NCBI GenBank assembly: GCA_045579745.1 | Contig: JAZNMQ010000081.1 | Coordinates: 1-13,868, forward strand | Length of the DNA: 13,868 bases | Origin: Flemingiibacterium sp045579745 | Lineage (GTDB): Bacteria > Bacillota > Clostridia > Oscillospirales > CAG-272 | Direction: 5' to 3' | Shown: in pieces, positions 7,317 through 13,679 of the stretch | How positions within the stretch are numbered: position 1 is the first letter of the stretch | How the letters are laid out: every line of letters begins with the position of its first letter | The notes under the pieces: model-generated | Seen by the model: only the letters and a program-made list of their open reading frames with translations | The model's database searches: none | What the model was told of the DNA's origin: nothing | Made by a program: the position numbers and the translations under genes

Positions 7317-7903
7317 TGGCATCATTTATTAATGCTCTCCTTTTTATGCTCGGTGCGATAATAGTCGAAAATATCGTCTTTTCAAAGCTTCTTGGAGTTG
7401 AACCCATGCTCTCTCTCTCCGAAAAGCCTTCTAAAATGTTGGGAGCATGTGCATCCACCGCAATCGTATTAACCGTTTCAAGCGTATTCGCATGGGCAGC
7501 ACACAGATTTATTTTAGCAAAGCTCGGAATTGAATTTCTTGAAACGCTTGTATTTATCATTATTATTGCGGCACTTGCATTTGCACTTGATTATGCAGTA
7601 AAAAAATTCGTGCCCAAGCTTGCGGATATGCTTGGCAACACGCTTCCGCTCGTTTTGTGTAATTATGCTGTACTCGGTGCATTGCTTATCAACGCAGAAA
7701 ACGGATATTCGCTTGCCAAATCGGCAGCGAATGCGCTTGCTTGTGCAATAGGCTTTACTCTTGCGACTATCATTTTCGCAGGAGTCAGAGCAAGAATCTC
7801 GTTTGCACAGCCGCCCAAATACTTCAAAGGAGCTCCTATCGCAATGATTGCCGCCGGACTTATTGCCATGGCATTCTCGGGCTTCTCGGGACTCAAATTC
7901 TGA
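7316..7903 (+). CDS. rnfA: RnfA-like membrane subunit lacking both cluster cysteines
   Basis: 195 residues, the usual RnfA/NqrE length, six predicted membrane helices. The family pattern is clear: GAIIVENIVFSKLLGVEPMLSLS (usually NNFVLSxFLGICPFLGVS), LGIEFLETLVFIIIIAALA, LGNTLPLVLCNYAVLGALL (usually TTNCAVLGVAL), and a terminal KGAPIAMIAAGLIAMAFSGFSGL. Both cysteines that in known RnfA hold half of the [2Fe-2S] cluster are changed: Glu29 (gaa, 7400-7402) and Tyr117 (tat, 7664-7666). A Cys at 115 lies two residues earlier. The Shine-Dalgarno AAAGGAGG is strong. No rnfB follows; a phosphopantetheinyl transferase starts 1 base after the stop. Confidence 0.88.
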   Translation: MASFINALLFMLGAIIVENIVFSKLLGVEPMLSLSEKPSKMLGACASTAIVLTVSSVFAWAAHRFILAKLGIEFLETLVFIIIIAALAFALDYAVKKFVPKLADMLGNTLPLVLCNYAVLGALLINAENGYSLAKSAANALACAIGFTLATIIFAGVRARISFAQPPKYFKGAPIAMIAAGLIAMAFSGFSGLKF

Positions 7904-7904
7904 T

Positions 7905-8426
7905 ATGACAGAGATTTATCTTGCCTCATGTACAAAGGCTAACGAGCATCAGATCGGAAAGACGCTTGCACAGAAAGCCGTTCTTGACACGTTCGGTGTT
8001 CATGCCGAATTGTCACACGATGAAAAGGGCAGACCGATATTGCTTCAGAATGAATGCAAGGATATCTATGTCAGCATTTCTCATTCGCATGGGCTTTGTC
8101 TTGCAGCAGTATCCGATGAAATGATCGGGGCGGACATTGAATATATACTCGATCGCGGCAATAAGCTTGTAGCCTTAGCATCGCGTTTTTTCACTGCAGA
8201 GGAGCATGAATATGTAAAAGGCAACCCCCTGCAGAGATTCTACGAAATTTGGACTGCTAAAGAAAGCTATCAAAAATACACGGGAATGGGATTTTCACTT
8301 CCGATGTCATCCTTTTCAGTCCTTGAGCATAAGCTTGCTTTCACACATTTTTTGCATGAAGGCTACTATATAACGATTTGTTCAGGCAAACCCATCCGCA
8401 CTACGCCGAAACTCATTAAAATATAA
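7905..8426 (+). CDS. 4'-phosphopantetheinyl transferase superfamily protein (Sfp type)
   Basis: 173 residues. The enzyme would transfer 4'-phosphopantetheine from CoA to a carrier protein. Family marks: DEKGRPILL near residue 40, VSISHSHGLCLAAVS (55-70), the Mg2+-binding GADIE with Asp77 and Glu79, and WTAKESYQK (116-124). It is shorter than full Sfp (about 225) and longer than AcpS (about 120), like many compact clostridial Sfp/HetI types. The ATG at 7905 comes directly after the rnfA stop (TGATATG) without a clear Shine-Dalgarno, so translation is probably coupled to rnfA. The frame opens earlier inside rnfA, but the conserved MTEIYLA start favours 7905. No carrier protein or synthase is nearby; its link to the Rnf-like genes may be only co-transcription. 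Confidence 0.88.
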   Translation: MTEIYLASCTKANEHQIGKTLAQKAVLDTFGVHAELSHDEKGRPILLQNECKDIYVSISHSHGLCLAAVSDEMIGADIEYILDRGNKLVALASRFFTAEEHEYVKGNPLQRFYEIWTAKESYQKYTGMGFSLPMSSFSVLEHKLAFTHFLHEGYYITICSGKPIRTTPKLIKI

Positions 8427-8466
8427 CGCTCACTTCGGACGCTTCATTTGAATGGAGGATTATTAA

Positions 8467-9423
8467 TTGCGCACGCTTACCGTAAAATCCAACGATGCAG
8501 GCCAGCGACTTGACAAGTTTCTTTCAAAAGCCGTTAAAGCTCTGCCTAAGTCGTTAATGTACAAATCTATTCGAACCAAAAAAATAAAAGTGAACAGAAA
8601 GCGCACCGAGATAGGATATATTTTAAACGAGGGCGATACGGTCGAGATGTTTATCTCAGAGGAGTTTTTCGCAGAAAATGCAGTTGAGGAAGCTTTTTTA
8701 AAGCTCACCCCGCACCTTGATATCATCTATGAGGATGAAAATATAATGCTTCTCGATAAGCAGCCCGGTCTTATCGTTCACTCCGACGATTCAGAGGAGC
8801 TTAACACTCTTATCAATCATGTGAAAGCCTACCTGTATCGAAAGGGCGAATACAACCCTAGTGATGAGCAGTCATTTGCACCGTCACTCTGCAACAGAAT
8901 TGACAGAAATACGGGCGGAATTGTTATCGCGGCTAAGAACGCCGAGGCGCTTCGTGTTATGAACGAAAAGATCAAATTCGACGAGCTCTCGAAATTCTAT
9001 CTTGCCGCAGTTCACGGCAAGCTTCCAAAAAAATCCGACACCCTGAGGGGCTATCTTCGCAAGGATTCCTCAAACAATATCGTAAATATCATACCTACAC
9101 CTCGTCCGGGGTACAAGGAGATAATCACAAAATATCGCGTAATTGAAGAAAAACACGATTTTTCGCTTGTTGAGGTAGAGCTGATCACAGGCAGAACGCA
9201 TCAGATTCGCGCACATTTTTCATCTATCGGACATCCGCTTTTGGGAGATGGAAAATATGGCATAAACCGCGACGACAAACGGCTTGGATATAAATTTCAA
9301 GCTCTCTATGCATTCAGGCTAACATTTCGTTTCAAGCAAAAGGGGACCTCGCTTGACTATCTTGACGGCAAAACCTTTTCGGCAGACAGAAGCAAGATTT
9401 GGTTCTTAAAGGAATTCATATAG
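8467..9423 (+). CDS. RluA-family RNA pseudouridine synthase
   Basis: 318 residues. An N-terminal S4 RNA-binding domain (about 1-65; AGQRLDKFLSKAV, IRTKKIKVNRKR, LNEGDTVEMFI) is followed by the RluA/RluC/RluD catalytic domain: YEDENIMLLDKQPGLIVHSD, NRIDRNTGGIVIAAKN with catalytic Asp146, YLAAVHGKL, and VELITGRTHQIRAHFSSIGHPLLGDGKYG. It isomerises uridines in rRNA, probably large-subunit rRNA as in RluC/RluD; the exact site cannot be read off. The start is TTG at 8467 with GGAGG (8454-8458) 8 bases upstream. It follows the transferase by 40 bases without a terminator. Confidence 0.93.
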   Translation: MRTLTVKSNDAGQRLDKFLSKAVKALPKSLMYKSIRTKKIKVNRKRTEIGYILNEGDTVEMFISEEFFAENAVEEAFLKLTPHLDIIYEDENIMLLDKQPGLIVHSDDSEELNTLINHVKAYLYRKGEYNPSDEQSFAPSLCNRIDRNTGGIVIAAKNAEALRVMNEKIKFDELSKFYLAAVHGKLPKKSDTLRGYLRKDSSNNIVNIIPTPRPGYKEIITKYRVIEEKHDFSLVEVELITGRTHQIRAHFSSIGHPLLGDGKYGINRDDKRLGYKFQALYAFRLTFRFKQKGTSLDYLDGKTFSADRSKIWFLKEFI

Positions 9424-9448
9424 CGCATAATTATTTTTACAATTACCT

Positions 9449-9470
9449 ACAGTACTGTTCACAGTATTGT
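9449..9470. promoter_or_regulatory. Tandem palindromic operator-like sites before the LtaS-type gene
   Basis: ACAGTACTGT (9449-9458) is a perfect 10-bp palindrome. After TC, a near-copy ACAGTATTGT (9461-9470) follows, a 12-bp repeat period. The pair covers the -35 region and abuts the -10 element of the downstream promoter, a classic repressor or activator position. The regulator is unknown. Confidence 0.5.
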
Positions 9471-9483
9471 GGTAAAATATAAA
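9471..9483 (+). promoter_or_regulatory. Extended -10 promoter element for the LtaS-type gene
   Basis: TAAAAT (9473-9478) preceded by TGG is an extended -10. The stretch 9467-9483 is identical over 17 bases to the rplU promoter core at 2734-2750. Unlike rplU, no TTGACA-like hexamer lies 16-18 bp upstream; that position holds the palindromic repeats. Confidence 0.6.
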
Positions 9484-9510
9484 TACTATTTCAACGAAAG
9501 GAGTACCGCC

Positions 9511-11544
9511 GTGAGCAGTTCTTTTTCTGCCGTAAAAAAGCATTTTCTTACATTTGCAACCGGACCGATCAAGTTCACCCTGCCGATTTTTTTCGTGCTC
9601 TCGTTCGTACTCAACTTCGTACTTGAGATAATCGGAAGAAAATCGCTTGTTGAAGCGTTTAAATTTCTACTGTCCGAACCGTTTCTCTATCTTTGCAACA
9701 CGTTAATTATACTGTTTACATTGTCGCTGTGCCTTTTGATAAGATGGCGCATTACATTATTGCTTGTCCTTGTCGGTGGCTGGCTGACGCTCGGAATTAC
9801 AAACGGCATTGTATTGTCGTATCGCTCTTCCCCACTATCGGCAATAGATTTTCTTATTGCCAAAGCCGCGCTCGGCATGTTTTCGCTTTACTTATCCGCA
9901 CTTCACACAGTACTGCTGATAATACTCATAGCGGCATTTATAGCTCTGCTTGTATTTCTTTTCATTAAATGCCCGAGATGCCGCGTCAGCTATAAAAAGT
10001 CCCTTTCCTGTATTCTTATAATCGGGCTTGCTGTTTGCGGTGCTTTTTCCCTGACCACAAATATTTCTGCGACAGAATATGAATCGGGCGAGCTTTTAGA
10101 AGCTTACAACGACTATGGCTTCGCGTATTGCTTTACACGCAGCTTAATTTCGCAGGGAGTTGAGCGCCCAAGCGATTATCCAAGCGAAGAGCTCGAGGAA
10201 TTTATCGATTCCATCGAGCCTGATCCCAATGAACCGACAAATACCAAGCTCATGCCGAATATTGTCTTTGTTCAGCTTGAATCTTTTTTTGATGTTTCTC
10301 ACATAAAGGGGCTCGTTTGCTCCGAGGACCCTACTCCGAATTTCACACGGCTGAAAAATGAAGGAGTTTCCGGCTACCTGCGGGTTACGAACTTCGGCGG
10401 CGGAACGGCTAACACCGAATTTGAGGTGCTTACGGGCATGAATCTCGACCACTTCGGCTTCGGAGAATACCCATATACGACTGTTCTAAACTCCCGAGCA
10501 TGCGAAAGCATTGCATATAATCTGAAACCGCTTGATTATTCTACACATGCAATACACAATCACAACGCAGTCTTCTACGACAGAAATGTTGTTTATCCTA
10601 ACCTCGGATTTGACACATTTACACCCATAGAGCTGATGCGCAATGTTACGCGCAATCCGCTCGGCTGGGCTCACGATTCGGTTTTGACCGGAGAGATAAT
10701 ATCCGCACTCAATTATTCTGATAAGCCCGATTTTGTTTTCGCAGTTTCGGTTCAAGGTCACGGAAAGTACCCCGATGAGCCAATAGATTCAGACGGCGAG
10801 ACTCCAGGCAACAGCTTTATTTCAGCTGAAGCGGACGAAATAGACATTGTGAGCATTGCCGATGAAGAATATCGCGGACAGTATCAGTACTACATAAATC
10901 AGCTTCATGAAATGGACAGCTTTATCGGAGATTTGATTACGGAGCTTGATAACCGCGAGGAGCCAACCGTAGTTGTTTTCTACGGTGACCACCTTCCCTC
11001 GCTTGAGCTTACCGAGGACGATATAACAAACGGCGACCTGTTCGAAACTGAATACGCAGTATGGAGCAATTTTTCTCTCCCTGCTGTAAACGATGGAAAC
11101 GCGAATGAACATGACCGCAATCTTGAAGCCTATCGTTTATCGGCATATATACAAACGCTTCTCGATCTTGAAGAGGGATATATCACCCGACTTCATCAGA
11201 CGGAATTTGAATCAAACGAAGATTACAACGACATGCTGACAATGCTCGAATATTCTCAGCTTTATGACAAGCGCAAATCCCCATACAAGACCATCGATAT
11301 GTCGATCGGTACAAGGCTTCCAAAGATAACCTCCTATACTATGAGCGACAATACGCTCTATGTTTACGGCGAGGGCTTCAACGAATACAGCTCTGTAAAA
11401 ATCGGCGGATTTGTTCGCAGTACGCAGTTCATTAACGAAAACAAATTAGCAGTCGAAAATGCGATATTTGCTATCGGCGATGTGAATGTATTACAGATAT
11501 CCGAAGACGGAACGGTGCTCTGCTCTGCTGAGAAGGTTGAATAA
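9511..11544 (+). CDS. LTA synthase family protein (LtaS-like phosphoglycerol transferase) with C-terminal IPT/TIG-like domain
   Basis: 677 residues. Five membrane helices (about 1-200) are followed by an extracellular sulfatase-fold domain. Active-site residues line up with staphylococcal LtaS: Glu257 (FVQLESFFD), nucleophile Thr299 (GGGTANTEFEVLTG), His417 (VSVQGHGKY), Asp493/His494 (VVFYGDHLPS). Such enzymes polymerise glycerol-phosphate from phosphatidylglycerol onto a lipid anchor or modify surface glycans. Residues about 604-677 form an extra small beta-rich domain (ITSYTMSDNTLYVYGEGFN, then SSVKIGGFVRSTQFINENKL) resembling an IPT/TIG immunoglobulin-like fold. The start is GTG at 9511 with AAAGGAG (9497-9503) 7 bases upstream; an upstream in-frame GTG at 9469 lies within the promoter and has no site. 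Preferred substrate is unknown. Confidence 0.9.
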   Translation: MSSSFSAVKKHFLTFATGPIKFTLPIFFVLSFVLNFVLEIIGRKSLVEAFKFLLSEPFLYLCNTLIILFTLSLCLLIRWRITLLLVLVGGWLTLGITNGIVLSYRSSPLSAIDFLIAKAALGMFSLYLSALHTVLLIILIAAFIALLVFLFIKCPRCRVSYKKSLSCILIIGLAVCGAFSLTTNISATEYESGELLEAYNDYGFAYCFTRSLISQGVERPSDYPSEELEEFIDSIEPDPNEPTNTKLMPNIVFVQLESFFDVSHIKGLVCSEDPTPNFTRLKNEGVSGYLRVTNFGGGTANTEFEVLTGMNLDHFGFGEYPYTTVLNSRACESIAYNLKPLDYSTHAIHNHNAVFYDRNVVYPNLGFDTFTPIELMRNVTRNPLGWAHDSVLTGEIISALNYSDKPDFVFAVSVQGHGKYPDEPIDSDGETPGNSFISAEADEIDIVSIADEEYRGQYQYYINQLHEMDSFIGDLITELDNREEPTVVVFYGDHLPSLELTEDDITNGDLFETEYAVWSNFSLPAVNDGNANEHDRNLEAYRLSAYIQTLLDLEEGYITRLHQTEFESNEDYNDMLTMLEYSQLYDKRKSPYKTIDMSIGTRLPKITSYTMSDNTLYVYGEGFNEYSSVKIGGFVRSTQFINENKLAVENAIFAIGDVNVLQISEDGTVLCSAEKVE

Positions 11545-11563
11545 CACTTAATAATACTGTCAA

Positions 11564-11606
11564 TTTAGGCTACCTACAATAATCTGCAGGTAGCCTAAAC
11601 TTTTTT
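11564..11606 (+). terminator. Rho-independent terminator of the LtaS-type gene
   Basis: A perfect 12-bp stem (TTTAGGCTACCT, 11564-11575; AGGTAGCCTAAA, 11588-11599) with a 12-base loop is followed by CTTTTTT. Confidence 0.93.
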
Positions 11607-11668
11607 ATGATCGTGTAATAATCTGATTTCGTGTACAAAAGTTATTTAATCAAAGCACGAAAGTTATG

Positions 11669-11677
11669 TGATATAAT
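11669..11677 (+). promoter_or_regulatory. Orphan extended -10 element
   Basis: TGATATAAT is identical to the extended -10 elements at 1354-1362 and 13231-13239, but no gene on this strand follows and no good -35 lies upstream. A start near 11684 would give a short RNA led by the antiporter terminator hairpin and antisense to the antiporter 3' end. Weak evidence. Confidence 0.3.
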
Positions 11678-11682
11678 AGCGC

Positions 11683-11712
11683 AAAAAACACCTGCCTCAA
11701 AGAGGCAGGTGT
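11683..11712 (-). terminator. Rho-independent terminator of the antiporter gene
   Basis: An 11-bp stem (ACACCTGCCTC, 11688-11698; GAGGCAGGTGT, 11702-11712) with a 3-base loop. Read on the minus strand it is followed by a run of six T (the A's at 11683-11688, the first pairing in the stem). It lies 18 bases after the antiporter stop. Confidence 0.93.
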
Positions 11713-11730
11713 CTGACTTATATCAAACTT

Positions 11731-12987
11731 TTATTTACTGTTGTTAGCGTGAGATTTCGGTACAATGTCACCGGCTTTTGTAAGAGCGATCTTTGAAAGC
11801 AACGGACCAACAAGCTCAAGAATAAGCACGGAGAAAAGTACGATATTTCGAATGAGAACGCCGTGTTCACCAAGGTCGCCGACCTGCAATGACATACCAA
11901 GTGCAACTCCCGCTTGAGGCAGAAGCGTGATACCAAGATACTTGCAAACCTTAGGCTCGCATTTCATCCACTTTGAGCTTGAATATGCTCCCAAGCATTT
12001 TCCAATTGCACGGAATACGAGGAACACAACTCCAATAAGTACGATCATCATGTCGCCGAACACCGAGATTTCAAGCTCAGCACCCGAAAGAACGAAGAAT
12101 ATTACGAACAGTGGAGCTGTCCATGCGTCAACACGCTCCATAATAGGCTCGGACTTTTCGCAAAGATTGCAGAAAACCGTACCGAGCATCATGCAAACAA
12201 GGAGTGATGAGAAACCAATCTCAACCGGTCCGATGTGGAATTTCATCATGGTGAAAGCAACAGTTGCCATTACAAAAGCAAGGCTGACTGTAAGTGTCTT
12301 TGAACGGGAATTGAAGAATTTTTCGATAAATGTAAGAACCGCACCCATCAAAGCACCGAGAATAAGCGATAATACGATCTCAATAATGGGGTTTAAAACA
12401 ATCGAAATTACATCGACATGACCGTGTTGGATAGCGCGCGCAACTCCAAGCGAAACAGCAAAAACAACAAGGCCTACTGCGTCGTCAATAGCAACAATCG
12501 GAAGGAGCAGATCTGTCAACGGACCCTTAGCCTTATACTGACGAACAACCATGAGCGTTGCCGCAGGTGCTGTAGCCGTAGCAATAGCGCCGAGGACTAT
12601 CGCCGCAGGAAGGCTGAGCCTATCCGGTATAATAAAATGCAGTCCGATAAGCGCTATATCAACGAGAAGCGCTGCTACAAGTGCCTGGAAAATACCGATA
12701 AAGGTTGCGGCTTTTCCTGTCTTTTTGAGCTGTGAAAGGCGGAACTCGTTACCAATAGAAAATGCAATAAAGCCGAGAGCAGCATCAGCTATGATTTTGA
12801 GCGTGCCGATCTCCTCAAGCGAGGTGAAGCCTACTCCGCTGATACCAAGCTTTCCAAGGCAATACGGACCGACAAGGATTCCTGCCACAAGATATGCAGT
12901 AACCGCCGGAAGCGATAAAAGCTTTGCAACTCTTGATAATAACAAGCCGGCAAGCATAGCAACAGAGATAGACAATAAAACTATCAT
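11731..12987 (-). CDS. CPA2-type cation:proton antiporter (Na+/H+ exchanger family)
   Basis: 418 residues, nearly all membrane helix (about 12-13 segments), without a C-terminal TrkA-N/RCK regulatory domain. Family marks are LPAVTAYLVAGILVGPYCLG near the N-terminus, FIAFSIGNEFRL (about 73-84), the unwound-helix region ATATAPAATLMVVRQ (about 136-150), and the ion-binding AIDDAVGL with Asp168-Asp169, the acidic pair typical of electrogenic CPA2 transporters. It would exchange Na+ or K+ for protons across the cell membrane. The ATG at 12987 is preceded by AAGAAGG about 9 bases upstream. Transcribed alone, between a SigA promoter and its own terminator, and convergent to the LtaS-type gene. Ion preference cannot be read from sequence. 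Confidence 0.92.
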   Translation of the reverse strand: MIVLLSISVAMLAGLLLSRVAKLLSLPAVTAYLVAGILVGPYCLGKLGISGVGFTSLEEIGTLKIIADAALGFIAFSIGNEFRLSQLKKTGKAATFIGIFQALVAALLVDIALIGLHFIIPDRLSLPAAIVLGAIATATAPAATLMVVRQYKAKGPLTDLLLPIVAIDDAVGLVVFAVSLGVARAIQHGHVDVISIVLNPIIEIVLSLILGALMGAVLTFIEKFFNSRSKTLTVSLAFVMATVAFTMMKFHIGPVEIGFSSLLVCMMLGTVFCNLCEKSEPIMERVDAWTAPLFVIFFVLSGAELEISVFGDMMIVLIGVVFLVFRAIGKCLGAYSSSKWMKCEPKVCKYLGITLLPQAGVALGMSLQVGDLGEHGVLIRNIVLFSVLILELVGPLLSKIALTKAGDIVPKSHANNSK

Positions 12988-13037
12988 AGATCTAAACCTT
13001 CTTTATAAATCATAATACATCCAAAATGACCTTATAT

Positions 13038-13066
13038 ATAATATACCTAAAACGGATAATTGTCAA
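13038..13066 (-). promoter_or_regulatory. SigA promoter of the antiporter gene
   Basis: On the minus strand TTGACA (13066-13061) is exactly 17 bp from TATTAT (13043-13038), about 50 bases before the ATG. Confidence 0.85.
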
Positions 13067-13139
13067 TGGTCAAAGTGAACAAAGAAACCACCAAGCTATT
13101 AATATACATAGTGCCCCTGATAGCTGTTATCTTTTACAA

Positions 13140-13191
13140 TTCGACATTTTCCTAAAACAAGTACGACATTTTTCATTGTTTGTTTGTCGAA
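13140..13191. promoter_or_regulatory. Cluster of three candidate Spo0A boxes
   Basis: The Spo0A recognition box is TTTGTCGAA or its complement TTCGACAAA. Here TTTGTCGAA at 13183-13191 is a perfect 9-base match; TTCGACA at 13140-13146 matches the 7-base core in the opposite orientation; TACGACA at 13162-13168 differs by one base. The first two are 22 bp apart, two helical turns. The cluster lies between the divergent promoters of the antiporter and the Spo0A-like gene, so it could regulate either. Confidence 0.65.
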
Positions 13192-13210
13192 TTATCGTAT
13201 ATTCATGATA

Positions 13211-13239
13211 TTGATTAATCGTCCCAAAAATGATATAAT
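13211..13239 (+). promoter_or_regulatory. SigA promoter of the Spo0A-C-like gene
   Basis: TTGATT (13211-13216) is 17 bp from TATAAT (13234-13239), which has a TGA extended -10. The perfect Spo0A box ends 20 bp upstream of the -35, centred near -59 relative to the expected start near 13246. Confidence 0.8.
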
Positions 13240-13270
13240 GGTAATACAATAACGCAATCGGAGTAAGAAA

Positions 13271-13663
13271 ATGCACAATTTACAAACGCAAACCGACGAT
13301 GAAATCGAAGCTAAAATAGAGGCACTGCTGCTTGAAATTCGCCTTCCATCTCATTTGAAAGGCTATCAATTCTTTAAATGTGCAATCTCAGCAGCTTTGA
13401 GCGGTAATGTCCCTGCCTCAAAGAGTATTTACGACTATTTGGAAGCAGAGCTCGGAATTGCAAAAAGCCAAATGGAACGCAATGCCCGAACAGCTCTTGG
13501 GTATATTTCACTTACTGATTTAGACCATGTCCTACCTCGCCATCCAAATCGGCAAAGCAAGCGCGCAACCCCGAAGGAATTTATTGAATTATGCCTATTA
13601 AAGCTTAGGGCGGATGAACAAATACAAAATCGAGCCAATGAAAATACGGAGCAGGATTTATAA
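13271..13663 (+). CDS. Receiver-less Spo0A C-terminal (effector) domain protein
   Basis: 130 residues. Almost the whole protein matches the DNA-binding effector domain of the sporulation master regulator Spo0A: LEIRLPSHLKGYQFFKCAI (Spo0A: HEIGVPAHIKGYxYLREAI), a helix-turn-helix with SQMERNARTALGY (Spo0A recognition helix SRVERAIRHAIEV), and a C-terminal ATPKEFIELCLLKLRADEQ (Spo0A: PTNSEFIAMVADKLRLEHK). The phosphorylatable receiver domain is absent: only about 20 residues precede the effector domain, and the ATG has CGGAG 7 bases upstream after a SigA promoter. It therefore cannot be controlled by a phosphorelay in the normal way and may bind Spo0A-type boxes constitutively or compete for them. 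Spo0A-type boxes lie in its own upstream region, so autoregulation or control by true Spo0A is possible. Its stop abuts that of the convergent gene. Confidence 0.8.
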   Translation: MHNLQTQTDDEIEAKIEALLLEIRLPSHLKGYQFFKCAISAALSGNVPASKSIYDYLEAELGIAKSQMERNARTALGYISLTDLDHVLPRHPNRQSKRATPKEFIELCLLKLRADEQIQNRANENTEQDL

Positions 13664-13679
13664 ATCTGCTCCGTATTTT
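13641..13679. terminator. Bidirectional terminator hairpin containing both convergent stop codons
   Basis: A 14-bp perfect stem (AAAATACGGAGCAG, 13641-13654; CTGCTCCGTATTTT, 13666-13679) encloses GATTTATAAAT. The TTATAA in the loop holds the plus-strand TAA (13661-13663) and the minus-strand TAA (13660-13658). The stem ends in TTTT on either strand, so it can stop transcription both ways. Confidence 0.85.

Noticed and set aside
7848..7904. Longer phosphopantetheinyl transferase starting inside rnfA
   Set aside because: The extra residues are out-of-frame rnfA coding sequence; the family-like start is at 7905.
9469..9510. LtaS-type protein starting at GTG 9469
   Set aside because: That codon lies in the -10 region and palindrome; GTG 9511 follows a clear AAAGGAG.
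11927..13015. Plus-strand open frames across the antiporter gene
   Set aside because: They lie antisense to a full, well-recognised membrane transporter, lack ribosome sites and read as basic or Ser/Thr-rich shadow sequence.
13026..13208. 60-residue plus-strand frame between the antiporter and the Spo0A-like gene
   Set aside because: No ribosome site; it overlaps the antiporter promoter and the Spo0A boxes; no recognisable protein features.
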